NCBI GenBank assembly: GCA_947306365.1
Contig: CAMZGD010000001.1
Span: 124,001-188,000 of the forward strand
Direction: 5' to 3'
Length of the DNA: 64,000 nucleotides
Source of the DNA: an uncultured Bacteroidales bacterium
Lineage (GTDB): Bacteria > Bacteroidota > Bacteroidia > Bacteroidales > UBA932
In this document: piece after piece, positions 18,255 through 25,645 of the stretch
How the letters are laid out: the number at the start of each line of letters is the position of its first letter
Numbering within the stretch: the first letter of the stretch is position 1
Program-made: the position numbers and the translations under genes
The notes under the pieces: model-generated
Databases searched by the model: none
Seen by the model: only the letters and a program-made list of their open reading frames with translations
Told to the model about the DNA's origin: nothing

Positions 18255-20387
18255 ATGGATATGATTATGAAAAAGATATTCTCTATTTCGCTTTTTCTGG
18301 TGATGCTCCTGGGTCTCTCGTCTTGTGCACAGTGGCTTGACGTCAACACGGACCCGGACAGTCCGAGCAACAAGAGTGCGACGGTTGAGAACCGCCTGCC
18401 CTGGATCCAGTACTACTATATGTACGGGTGGGGTACTGCCAATACCCGTACCAGCGCCATCACCCAGATGGTGACCAATACCAGCCGTACATCCGCCCTC
18501 GGCTACCAGGCCAACTGGAACCCGGCACAGGGTATCGCCACGACGGTGTACCAGAACTTCTTCCTGGGGGCCGCCTGCAACGTTCCCGACCTGATCGAGA
18601 AGGCAGAGAAGGAAGGTGCCTACCATTACATCGGTGCCGCGCTCACGATCAAGGCCATGGGCTTCATCATGATGGTGGACCTCTACGGTGAAATGCCGTA
18701 TACCGATGCCGTTGGCTCCAACTACGCTCCGTTCTACGACAATGGCGACACGATCTATCACGGCTGCCTCGACGACCTCGACAAGGCCATCGAAAACTTC
18801 AGCAAGGCCCAGGAACCCGGCGCCACCGGCCTGGCTGCCGGCGACACCTGGTGCGGCGGCGACCCGCAGGCGTGGATCCGGCTGTGCTACGGCCTCAAGG
18901 CCCGCTGGCTCAACAACCTGAAGAAGACCAAGGAATTCAATCCTGATGAAGTGCTGGCCGCGCTGGAAAAGGGCCCGACGTCCAATTCCCAGAATATCAC
19001 CATGCGCCACTACAACGTGGCTACCGCGGGCACCTGCTTCACCGTGGGTGACGCCTATGGCCCGAACACGACCTGGGACTCCTTTGCCTGGGGTACCGGA
19101 CAGCGCCTGAACCGCTACTACGTAAACCTGCTGACCAACTTCAAGGGTACGGGTGTCGAAGACCCGCGCGCCGACAAGTTGATCCCGTCGTCTATGTACA
19201 AGGTTTCGCTCAACGCCGACGGTTCGATCCGCAGTTACGAATGGCTCCGCGACTGCGGCGTCGACAACCAGCATCAGGACGAGTTCATGAAGCAGGATCG
19301 CGTTACCCTGGGTAACCTGAACTCGTGGTATTCCTTTGCCGATGTCGACAAGGAGTGCTATTATCTGGTGGAAGACATCGAGAAGTACTATACCGACGGT
19401 GTTGCGGGCATGAAGACGGCGCTCGCAAAATACTACGCGCCCGAGCAGTATACGCTCACGGAGGTGGCCTCCGGCTATCAGCCGAAGAAGAACTTCAATC
19501 CCAGTGATCCTGACGCGTCGAAGAAACCGGTTGAGAAGCCTGTCGTCGTCGTGACGTATCATCCCGGCGCCATGTTCGTGGGAGACAACAACCCGCTTTA
19601 CGTCGAGGACATCAAATACGTCAACGTCAATGCCGCCGCCCTCTTCGAGACCCTGGGTCTGGCCGAGAACGACGAGAACTGCTACTACAGCAACGGTTCG
19701 TACAGCAGCAAGAGCCCGGCCGGCAAGATCGGCTTTGTGCAGGGAACCGGTACGTTCTATGCCCGTCCGACGTCCCACTCCTATATCTTGACGTATCCGG
19801 AAATGTGCTTCATCAAGGCTGAGATCCTCTTCAACAAGGGCGACAAGAACGGTGCCTATACGGCGTACACCAACGGTATCAAGGCGCACTTCGAACTGAT
19901 GAACCAGAAGCTTGCCGAGTGGCAGGGTGCCGGTTACTGCACCACCGCCAAGGGCTTCGACGTCTCGTTCGCCTATGCGCCGATCCCGCAGGGCGAGATC
20001 GACGCCTATATGCGGAGCGCTGCCGTGAAGCAGTCGGCCGGCGACCTTACGCTTTCCGACATCATGATGCAGAAGTACATCGCCATGGGTCCGGATATGC
20101 AGAAGTGGAACGACGTCCGCAAGTACAACTACTGGCGTGACGGCGTCTATACGGAAATGAGCGCGCCGCTCTACCGTACCGCCAACGCGGTCGGCTTCGA
20201 CGCGAATCCTTCCAAGCAGACGTATTACCCGCGCCGCTGGATGCACTCCACGCACGAAACCAACTACAACTCGACCAATGTAAACGAGATTTACAAGCAG
20301 TACGAGAATTACGTGCAGTTCTCCACGGATGTCATCGCCCTCGCCCCGCAGGTGTGGTCGATTCCCGTGTGGTGGGACATGGAGTAG
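18255..20387 (+). CDS. SusD-like (SusD-like_2/RagB) outer-membrane lipoprotein
   Basis: Up to 710 residues; starts at 18255 (MDMIMKK) or at the internal ATG 18267, which leaves the same lipoprotein signal (lipobox GLSSC). Typical features are CAQWLDVNTDPDSPSN after the signal, GNxx/TYPEMCFIKAEI in the C-terminal half and an end near PVWWD. It is clearly longer than the roughly 500-600 residues usual in the family; inserts lie in the middle (a Lys/Pro-rich stretch around residues 410-440). It is the surface ligand-binding partner of the SusC gene 22 bp upstream. A strong terminator follows. The leader has TTAACCTTAAAA at 18242-18253. Confidence 0.9.
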   Translation: MDMIMKKIFSISLFLVMLLGLSSCAQWLDVNTDPDSPSNKSATVENRLPWIQYYYMYGWGTANTRTSAITQMVTNTSRTSALGYQANWNPAQGIATTVYQNFFLGAACNVPDLIEKAEKEGAYHYIGAALTIKAMGFIMMVDLYGEMPYTDAVGSNYAPFYDNGDTIYHGCLDDLDKAIENFSKAQEPGATGLAAGDTWCGGDPQAWIRLCYGLKARWLNNLKKTKEFNPDEVLAALEKGPTSNSQNITMRHYNVATAGTCFTVGDAYGPNTTWDSFAWGTGQRLNRYYVNLLTNFKGTGVEDPRADKLIPSSMYKVSLNADGSIRSYEWLRDCGVDNQHQDEFMKQDRVTLGNLNSWYSFADVDKECYYLVEDIEKYYTDGVAGMKTALAKYYAPEQYTLTEVASGYQPKKNFNPSDPDASKKPVEKPVVVVTYHPGAMFVGDNNPLYVEDIKYVNVNAAALFETLGLAENDENCYYSNGSYSSKSPAGKIGFVQGTGTFYARPTSHSYILTYPEMCFIKAEILFNKGDKNGAYTAYTNGIKAHFELMNQKLAEWQGAGYCTTAKGFDVSFAYAPIPQGEIDAYMRSAAVKQSAGDLTLSDIMMQKYIAMGPDMQKWNDVRKYNYWRDGVYTEMSAPLYRTANAVGFDANPSKQTYYPRRWMHSTHETNYNSTNVNEIYKQYENYVQFSTDVIALAPQVWSIPVWWDME

Positions 20388-20410
20388 GCAGCTACTGTAC
20401 AAACCTTGCA

Positions 20411-20440
20411 AAGAGCCGTCCGCGTGACGGCTCTTTTTTA
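20411..20440 (+). terminator. Intrinsic terminator after the SusCD operon
   Basis: A perfect 10-bp stem (20411-20420 with 20426-20435), 5-nt loop and a run of T (20434-20439). Its T-tract runs straight into the -7 element of dusB. Confidence 0.88.
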
Positions 20441-20441
20441 T

Positions 20442-20449
20442 TATCTTTG
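20442..20449 (+). promoter_or_regulatory. -7 promoter element of dusB-lpxK, apparently leaderless
   Basis: TATCTTTG is a perfect TAnnTTTG element. Its last base is only 5 nt before the GTG start of dusB, so the predicted transcript would start at, or within about two bases of, the start codon. Confidence 0.6.
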
Positions 20450-20454
20450 CACTC

Positions 20455-21429
20455 GTGAAAATCGGGAACATAGACCTGGGGGAGAAACCGGTGCTGCTGG
20501 CGCCGATGGAAGACGTCACCGACCCCTCGTTCCGGTATGTCTGCAAGGAGTTCGGCGCCGACCTGATGTACACCGAATTCATTTCGTCCGACGGCCTGAT
20601 CCGCGATGCGGCCAAGACGATCGCCAAGATGCAGGTCACCGATGCGGAACGCCCGATCGGCATCCAGATATACGGGCATCTGCCCGACGCGATGGTGGAA
20701 GCGGCCGTGCGGGCCGAAGCCGCCGGCCCCGATTTGATCGACATCAATTTCGGCTGTCCCGTCAACAAGATCGCCCGTCGCGGGGCGGGCAGCGGCATGA
20801 TGCGGGAGCCCGACAAGATGGTCGAGATCACGCGCCGCGTGGTCGAGGCGGTAAAACTGCCGGTGACGGTCAAGACGCGCCTGGGCTGGGACGAAGACAG
20901 CAAGATCATCGTGGATCTGGCCGAGCGGCTGCAGGACGCCGGCATCGCCGCCCTGACGATTCACGGGCGCACGCGTGCGCAATTGTACAAGGGTACGGCC
21001 GACTGGACCCTGATCGGGGCGGTCCGGCGCAATCCCCGGATGCGGATTCCCATTATCGGCAACGGCGACATCACCACGCCCGAGAGGGCGGCGGAAGCGT
21101 TTGACCGTTACGGCGTGGACGGCATCATGATCGGCCGGGCGAGTTTCGGCCATCCCTGGATCTTCCGGGAAGTGAAGCACTACCTGGCGACCGGGGAGAA
21201 ACTGCCGCCGATGACCGTACGCGAGCGGGTGGCGCTGGCCAAACGGCATCTGGCCAAATCACTCGAAATCAAAGGTGAAAAAGTAGGCGTGCTGGAGATG
21301 CGCCGCCATCTGAGCTGCTATTTCAAGGGGCTCGACAATTTCAAGGAAACCCGGTTGAAGCTGGTGACGCTGACCGATCCGGCGGCGATCTATGCCCTGC
21401 TCGACCAGATTGCGGAGGTATGGGGATGA
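20455..21429 (+). CDS. dusB: tRNA-dihydrouridine synthase (DusB type)
   Basis: A 324-residue TIM-barrel flavoenzyme that reduces uridine to dihydrouridine in tRNA D-loops using NADPH. Signatures: LLAPMEDVTDPSFR at the N-terminus, the catalytic cysteine in INFGCPVNKI (about residue 100), IHGRTRAQLYKG and the FMN-phosphate site GNGDITTPE/DGIMIGRASFG. The start is a GTG at 20455; the resulting MKIGNIDL aligns well with DusB N-termini, so it is not likely to be too long. It overlaps lpxK at its end. Promoter and start codon are nearly fused, which implies a leaderless message. Confidence 0.92.
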   Translation: MKIGNIDLGEKPVLLAPMEDVTDPSFRYVCKEFGADLMYTEFISSDGLIRDAAKTIAKMQVTDAERPIGIQIYGHLPDAMVEAAVRAEAAGPDLIDINFGCPVNKIARRGAGSGMMREPDKMVEITRRVVEAVKLPVTVKTRLGWDEDSKIIVDLAERLQDAGIAALTIHGRTRAQLYKGTADWTLIGAVRRNPRMRIPIIGNGDITTPERAAEAFDRYGVDGIMIGRASFGHPWIFREVKHYLATGEKLPPMTVRERVALAKRHLAKSLEIKGEKVGVLEMRRHLSCYFKGLDNFKETRLKLVTLTDPAAIYALLDQIAEVWG

Positions 21430-22487
21430 TCAGCAGCGTCTTTCTCTTCCCGTACTGGCTGGTGCTGCGGATCCGGCACGCGCTCTACGACAGCGGCCGG
21501 CTCAAGTCGGTCAGCCATCCGGTGCCGGTGATTTCGGTCGGCAACGTGACCGTGGGCGGCACGGGCAAGACGCCGATGGTGGAATACCTGGTCCGCCTGC
21601 TGCAGGGCGAGTGCCGTGTAGCAGTGCTGTCGCGCGGGTACAAGCGCAAGGGGAAGGGGTTCCATCTGGTTGCCGAAGACGACACGGCCGCCGTGGCGGG
21701 CGACGAACCGCTGCAAATCAAGCGCAAGTTCCCGGACGTCCTCGTGGCGGTGGACAGGAACCGCAACCACGGCGTGGAACAGCTGCTCGCTTTGCCGGAA
21801 GACCGGCGGCCCGGACTGATCCTGCTCGACGACGGATTCCAGTACCGCCGGCTGAAGCCGTCCACCGACGTGGTGCTGGTAGACTACAACCGGCCGATCT
21901 TCAAGGACAACCTGCTGCCGGTGGGCCGGTTGCGCGACCTGCCCGAACAGGTCCGGCGCGCAAAGGCGGTTGTGGTTACCCGGTGTCCCCGGGTGCTCGA
22001 CGAGTGGGAGCGTTCCCAGGTCCGCCAGCTGACGCGGCTCCGTCCCGACCAGCCGATCTTTTTCGCGACGGTCAGGTACGGCGAGCCGCTGCCCGTTTTC
22101 CGCTGGGAGGCGGACAAGCGTTACATCTACTCCAAGGAAGTCTTCCTTTTTTCCGGCGTGGCCGACGACCGGCCCCTGCGCGTGCAGCTGAGCGACCGCT
22201 ACGAACACATCGACCACAAGCGATACGGCGACCATCACTGCTTCACGCGGCACGACCTGCGCGTCCTCGCCCGCTATGTCCGCCGCAATCCCCGGGCCGT
22301 GCTGATGACGACCGAGAAGGATGCGCAGCGGCTGCTGCACTGCCGCCGTCTCGACGGGGAAGTGCGCCGCCGGCTCTTCTATCTGCCGGTCGAAACCGAA
22401 TTCCTTACCTGGGAGGAAGGCGAAGCGTTCGACGCCCTGATGCGTCGCGACGTGCCCGAAAAACAACCCGACGGGCTGTTGTTCTGA
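21420..22487 (+). CDS. lpxK: Tetraacyldisaccharide 4'-kinase (LpxK)
   Basis: A 355-residue kinase that phosphorylates the 4' position of the lipid A disaccharide precursor at the inner membrane. Features: a hydrophobic N-terminal helix (MISSVFLFPYWLVLRIR), the Walker A motif VGGTGKTP at about residue 46, LSRGYKRK and LLDDGFQYRRL (Walker B region). The start is either ATG 21420 or ATG 21426, the latter giving an ATGA overlap with the dusB stop. Both overlap dusB, so the genes are translationally coupled. The last codons lie inside the left arm of a 33-bp inverted repeat. It works in the same pathway as lpxH at 32670. Confidence 0.93.
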   Translation: MGMISSVFLFPYWLVLRIRHALYDSGRLKSVSHPVPVISVGNVTVGGTGKTPMVEYLVRLLQGECRVAVLSRGYKRKGKGFHLVAEDDTAAVAGDEPLQIKRKFPDVLVAVDRNRNHGVEQLLALPEDRRPGLILLDDGFQYRRLKPSTDVVLVDYNRPIFKDNLLPVGRLRDLPEQVRRAKAVVVTRCPRVLDEWERSQVRQLTRLRPDQPIFFATVRYGEPLPVFRWEADKRYIYSKEVFLFSGVADDRPLRVQLSDRYEHIDHKRYGDHHCFTRHDLRVLARYVRRNPRAVLMTTEKDAQRLLHCRRLDGEVRRRLFYLPVETEFLTWEEGEAFDALMRRDVPEKQPDGLLF

Positions 22488-22618
22488 TTGTCTGTCTTTT
22501 TTTCAAGACCGTCTGCGCCCACGCAGCCGTGAGTGGGAGGGGCCCATCGCTTGCGATGGGAAGGATAGGACCCGAAGGGTCCGTAGTCTTGAAAAAAAGA
22601 CAGACAATCAGAACAACA
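22477..22618. repeat. 33-bp perfect inverted repeat enclosing three nested hairpins
   Basis: The arms 22477-22509 and 22586-22618 are perfect reverse complements over 33 bp. The 76-bp centre can form three more hairpins: 22513-22517/22522-22526 (5 bp), 22543-22550/22553-22560 (8 bp around TT) and 22568-22573/22577-22582 (6 bp around GAA). As RNA or single-stranded DNA it would be a multi-branched junction on a long stem. The left arm covers the last three codons and stop of lpxK; the right arm ends 10 bp before the rplM promoter. I see no open reading frame and no target-site duplication. It may be a REP/MITE-like element or a structured RNA. Confidence 0.9.
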
Positions 22619-22628
22619 CAATAGAAAA

Positions 22629-22659
22629 TTTGCCAATGAAAAAATAATTCGTAAATTTG
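22629..22659 (+). promoter_or_regulatory. Canonical promoter of the rplM-rpsI operon
   Basis: TTTG at 22629-22632, a 19-bp spacer and TAAATTTG at 22652-22659 match the Bacteroidetes -33/-7 consensus exactly. The predicted start near 22663 coincides with a small hairpin, CCCCC (22663-22667) with GGGGG (22676-22680), so the mRNA would begin with a stem. The leader is about 57 nt and contains TTAACCTTAAAA at 22700-22711. Confidence 0.8.
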
Positions 22660-22719
22660 CAGCCCCCAAAATTTCGGGGGATCGCAACGTATTATAGTAT
22701 TAACCTTAAAATCAACAAA

Positions 22720-23172
22720 GTGGACACTTTAAGCTACAAGACCATTTCCGCCAATAGCGGTACCGTCAAGAAAGAATGGTACGTTATTGATGCGACCGAT
22801 CAGGTGCTGGGTCGTCTCGCTTCCCGCGTCGCGCTTGTCCTCCGTGGCAAGAACAAGCCGGATTTCACGCCGCACGTGGACTGTGGTGACAACGTCATCA
22901 TCGTCAACGCCGACAAAATCCGTCTGACCGGGAAAAAGCTGACCGACAAGGTGTACGTTCGCCACACCGGTTATCCGGGAGGCCAGCGTTTCGCTACGCC
23001 CAAAGAGATGCTCGATCGCAAGCCGACTTTTGTCGTGGAGCATGCCATCAAGGGAATGCTTCCGAAGAACCGCCTCGGTGCCGAGCTGTTCCGCAACCTT
23101 TACGTGTATGAAGGACCGGAGCACCCGCACGCCGCACAACAACCCAAACCCCTCACGTTAAACGAAATTTAA
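22720..23172 (+). CDS. rplM: 50S ribosomal protein L13 (uL13)
   Basis: A 150-residue protein. I use the GTG at 22720, which gives MDTLSYKTISANS, the usual Bacteroidetes L13 N-terminus. A longer frame beginning at a TTG at 22657 would start inside the promoter and is rejected. Recognisable segments are KEWYVIDATDQVLGRLAS, VHTxY-type RHTGYPGG and the C-terminal MLPKNRLG. L13 binds 23S rRNA early in large-subunit assembly. rpsI follows after 9 bp, the widely conserved L13-S9 pair. Confidence 0.96.
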   Translation: MDTLSYKTISANSGTVKKEWYVIDATDQVLGRLASRVALVLRGKNKPDFTPHVDCGDNVIIVNADKIRLTGKKLTDKVYVRHTGYPGGQRFATPKEMLDRKPTFVVEHAIKGMLPKNRLGAELFRNLYVYEGPEHPHAAQQPKPLTLNEI

Positions 23173-23181
23173 GACAGAGTA

Positions 23182-23571
23182 ATGGAAGTATTCAACGCCC
23201 TTGGAAGACGTAAATCAGCAGTTGCTCGCGTCTATGCGAACGCCGGTGCCGGCAGTATTGTCATCAATGGCAAGACCCTCGACGAATACTTCAAGGAAGA
23301 CACCCTGAAGTACATCGTCAACCAGCCCCTCGTTCTCACCAATACCGTCGGCCAGTTCGACCTCAAGATCAACGTGGACGGCGGCGGTATCAAAGGCCAG
23401 GCCGAAGCCATCCGCCTCGGCATCGCACGCGCCCTGTGCAAGATCGATGCTGAAGCCTATCGCCCGGTCCTGAAGTCCAACGGTTTCCTCACCCGCGACG
23501 CCCGCGAGGTCGAGCGCAAGAAGCCCGGACAGCCTGGTGCACGCAGACGCTTCCAGTTCAGCAAACGTTAG
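23182..23571 (+). CDS. rpsI: 30S ribosomal protein S9 (uS9)
   Basis: A 129-residue protein with the S9 signatures [11 protein letters not shown], the [19 protein letters not shown] helix and the basic tail ending in FQFSKR, whose terminal Lys-Arg contacts P-site tRNA in the 30S head. It forms the classical pair with rplM upstream (9-bp gap) in one transcript. It is followed by a 180-bp gap with a possible separate promoter and leader for rpsB-tsf. Confidence 0.96.
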   Translation: MEVFNALGRRKSAVARVYANAGAGSIVINGKTLDEYFKEDTLKYIVNQPLVLTNTVGQFDLKINVDGGGIKGQAEAIRLGIARALCKIDAEAYRPVLKSNGFLTRDAREVERKKPGQPGARRRFQFSKR

Positions 23572-23587
23572 TCGCCTGACACTGATT

Positions 23588-23595
23588 TACATTTG
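23588..23595 (+). promoter_or_regulatory. Candidate internal promoter for rpsB-tsf
   Basis: TACATTTG fits TAnnTTTG. The predicted start near 23599 falls just before the first strand of a foldable leader. No -33 TTTG is seen, so read-through from rplM-rpsI remains possible. Confidence 0.45.
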
Positions 23596-23598
23596 CAC

Positions 23599-23751
23599 AG
23601 TCCGGATTCAAAACCGCAGGATCCCTGCCTGAAGCGGCAGCAAGCTGCCTGAGATTTGTCCGGCTGCGGAAAATCCGGGAGACCGGCCCCAAGAGACCGC
23701 TGCTCCGGGATTGAAGAAAAGAGAAAAAGAAAACAATTAAAAACAAACAAA
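23599..23751 (+). ncRNA. Candidate structured mRNA leader of rpsB (possible S2 autoregulation)
   Basis: Pairings visible by eye: 23601-23608 with 23672-23679 (8 bp, one G-U), 23614-23619 with 23664-23669 (6 bp) and an inner hairpin 23636-23640/23645-23649 with a 4-nt loop. A competing hairpin, 23616-23620 with 23624-23628, uses the same bases as the second stem, so two folds exclude each other. Many bacteria regulate rpsB-tsf through a leader bound by S2. This sequence is not one I recognise as a known leader family; the function is inference. Confidence 0.45.
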
Positions 23752-24564
23752 ATGTCCAGAACCAATTTCCAAGACTTACTCGATGCAGGTGTCCACTTCG
23801 GTCACCTGAAGCGGAAATGGAATCCCAAAATGGCTCCGTACATCTTCATGGAGAAAAACGGGATCCACATCATCGACCTGCACAAGACTGTCGTCAAGAT
23901 AGACGAGGCAGCCAATGTGATGAAGCAGCTTGCCCACGCGGGCCGCAAGATCCTGTTCGTGGCCACCAAGAAACAGGCCAAGGATATCGTCGCGGAGTGC
24001 GCACAGAAGGTCAACATGCCGTATGTGACCGAGCGCTGGGCCGGTGGCATGCTCACCAACTTCCCCACCATCCGCAAGGCCGTCAAGAAGATGAACACCA
24101 TCGACAAGATGATGACCGACGGTACCTTTGAAACCCTGGCCAAACGCGAGCGTCTCCAGATCTCGCGCCAGCGTGCGAAACTCGAGAAGAACCTCGGTTC
24201 GATCGCCGACCTCAACCGTCTTCCCTCCGCTATTTTTGTCGTGGACGTGCAGAAAGAGATCAACGCCGTCCGCGAAGCCAATCGTCTGAACATCCCCGTT
24301 ATCGCAATGGTTGATACTTGTTGCGACCCGACCACGATTGATTATGTGATTCCGGCCAACGACGATGCGGCAAAATCCATCCAGCTGATCACCGAGACGC
24401 TCTGCGGCGCCGTTGCCGAAGGTCTCGAGGAACGCCGGATCGAGAAGGAGAAAGAGAAGGACGAGGCGCCCGCCAAGGAAGAGGCCCCTGTCAAGCGCGT
24501 CCGCGCCCGCAGGAATGCGTCCAAGGAAGAAGTGGCCGCCGAAGAGCCCAAGACTGAAGAGTAA
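23752..24564 (+). CDS. rpsB: 30S ribosomal protein S2 (uS2)
   Basis: A 270-residue protein. The ATG at 23752 gives MSRTNFQDLLDAGVHFGHLK, the standard S2 start; an upstream in-frame ATG at 23656 adds 32 non-conserved residues and is rejected. Core signatures include HFGHLKRKWNPKM, YVTERWAGGMLTNF and the family block IPVIAMVDTCCDPT. The last ~45 residues are a low-complexity charged tail (Glu/Lys/Ala rich), common in this phylum. S2 joins the 30S late and helps dock S1-like factors. tsf follows after 19 bp, the classical rpsB-tsf order. Confidence 0.96.
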   Translation: MSRTNFQDLLDAGVHFGHLKRKWNPKMAPYIFMEKNGIHIIDLHKTVVKIDEAANVMKQLAHAGRKILFVATKKQAKDIVAECAQKVNMPYVTERWAGGMLTNFPTIRKAVKKMNTIDKMMTDGTFETLAKRERLQISRQRAKLEKNLGSIADLNRLPSAIFVVDVQKEINAVREANRLNIPVIAMVDTCCDPTTIDYVIPANDDAAKSIQLITETLCGAVAEGLEERRIEKEKEKDEAPAKEEAPVKRVRARRNASKEEVAAEEPKTEE

Positions 24565-24583
24565 CCCGTAAACCCCTGACACA

Positions 24584-25582
24584 ATGGAAATCAAAGCAGC
24601 AGATGTCGCTAAATTGCGCAAGATGACCGGTGCCGGCATGATGGATTGCAAGAAGGCCCTTGTGGAGGCTGAAGGCGATTTCACCCGCGCACAGGAGATT
24701 ATCCGTGAAAAAGGCAAGCTCGTGGCCGCCAAGCGCGCTGACCGCGAGACCACCGAAGGTGCCGTCAAGGCACGTGTCGCCGAGGGTAAGGGCGTTCTCG
24801 TGTGCCTCGGTTGCGAGACCGACTTCGTGTCGCAGAACGCCGAGTTCCAAGCCCTGGCCAACGCCATCGCCGATGCGGCCATCGCCGCCTGCCCGGCCGA
24901 CCTCGAAGGCCTCAAGGCCACGAAGATGGCCAATGGCGAGACGGTGGAAGACGCCATCTCCCAGCAGACCGGCAAGAGCGGTGAGAAACACACCCTCGCT
25001 TTCTACGGCAAGCTTGAAGCTCCCTATGTGGCTTCGTACGTTCACACCACCAACGGCAAGCTCGGCGCCATCGTGGCGTTCAACAAGCCGATCGACGAGG
25101 AACTCGCCAAGGGTATCGCGATCCAGGTCGTGACGATGAACCCGGTTTCCGTCTCTGCGGAAGACTGCCCGGCCGAGGTGATCGAGAAGGAGCGCCAGGT
25201 CGCCATCGAGAAGACCAAGGAGGAGCAGGTCCGCAAGGCTGTGGAGAACGCGCTCAAGAAAGCCGGCATCAACCCGGCCCACTGCGACAGCGAAGACCAC
25301 ATCCAGTCGAACACCGCCAAGGGTTGGCTGACCCCCGAGCAGGCCGACCAGGCCCGCGAGATCATCGCGAAGGTGTCGGCCGAGAAGGCTGCCAACCTGC
25401 CCGAGCAGATGATCCAGAACATCGCCGCCGGCCGCGTCCAGAAGTTCTTCAAGGAGAGCACCCTGGAGCAGCAGGAGTACCAGATGGGCGACGGCAAGAC
25501 CCCTGTGAAGGACGTGCTCGCCGCTGCCGACAAGGATGCAAGGATCCTTGCCTTCTACCGCTTCTCGCTTACCGACGACTAG
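24584..25582 (+). CDS. tsf: Elongation factor Ts
   Basis: A 332-residue nucleotide-exchange factor for EF-Tu. The N-terminal UBA-like domain begins MEIKAADVAKLRKMTGAGM and continues MDCKKALVEAEGD; the conserved TDFVSQN core segment appears at about residue 80. The length is longer than the E. coli protein (283 aa) but usual for Bacteroidetes. It follows rpsB and ends in a strong shared terminator that also serves the convergent kbl gene. Confidence 0.95.
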   Translation: MEIKAADVAKLRKMTGAGMMDCKKALVEAEGDFTRAQEIIREKGKLVAAKRADRETTEGAVKARVAEGKGVLVCLGCETDFVSQNAEFQALANAIADAAIAACPADLEGLKATKMANGETVEDAISQQTGKSGEKHTLAFYGKLEAPYVASYVHTTNGKLGAIVAFNKPIDEELAKGIAIQVVTMNPVSVSAEDCPAEVIEKERQVAIEKTKEEQVRKAVENALKKAGINPAHCDSEDHIQSNTAKGWLTPEQADQAREIIAKVSAEKAANLPEQMIQNIAAGRVQKFFKESTLEQQEYQMGDGKTPVKDVLAAADKDARILAFYRFSLTDD

Positions 25583-25596
25583 TCGAAGGCTGAATG

Positions 25597-25635
25597 AAAA
25601 AAAGAAGAGCCGCGGCGAGCGGCTCTTCTTTTTTT
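25597..25635. terminator. Bidirectional intrinsic terminator between tsf and kbl
   Basis: A perfect 17-bp stem (25597-25613 with 25619-25635) and a 5-nt loop, with seven A on the left end and seven T on the right end. It can stop transcription from both convergent genes. Confidence 0.93.
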
Positions 25636-25645
25636 ATTTGATTCC

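Noticed and set aside
22477..22618. Reading the inverted repeat as a simple intrinsic terminator of lpxK
   Set aside because: The T-run lies in the left arm and the right arm ends in an A-rich stretch on the plus strand, so the hairpin is not followed by a U-tract. The arms are also much longer than needed.
22657..22719. N-terminal extension of L13 from a TTG start
   Set aside because: The TTG lies inside the -7 promoter element, and the added residues are not found in L13 proteins.
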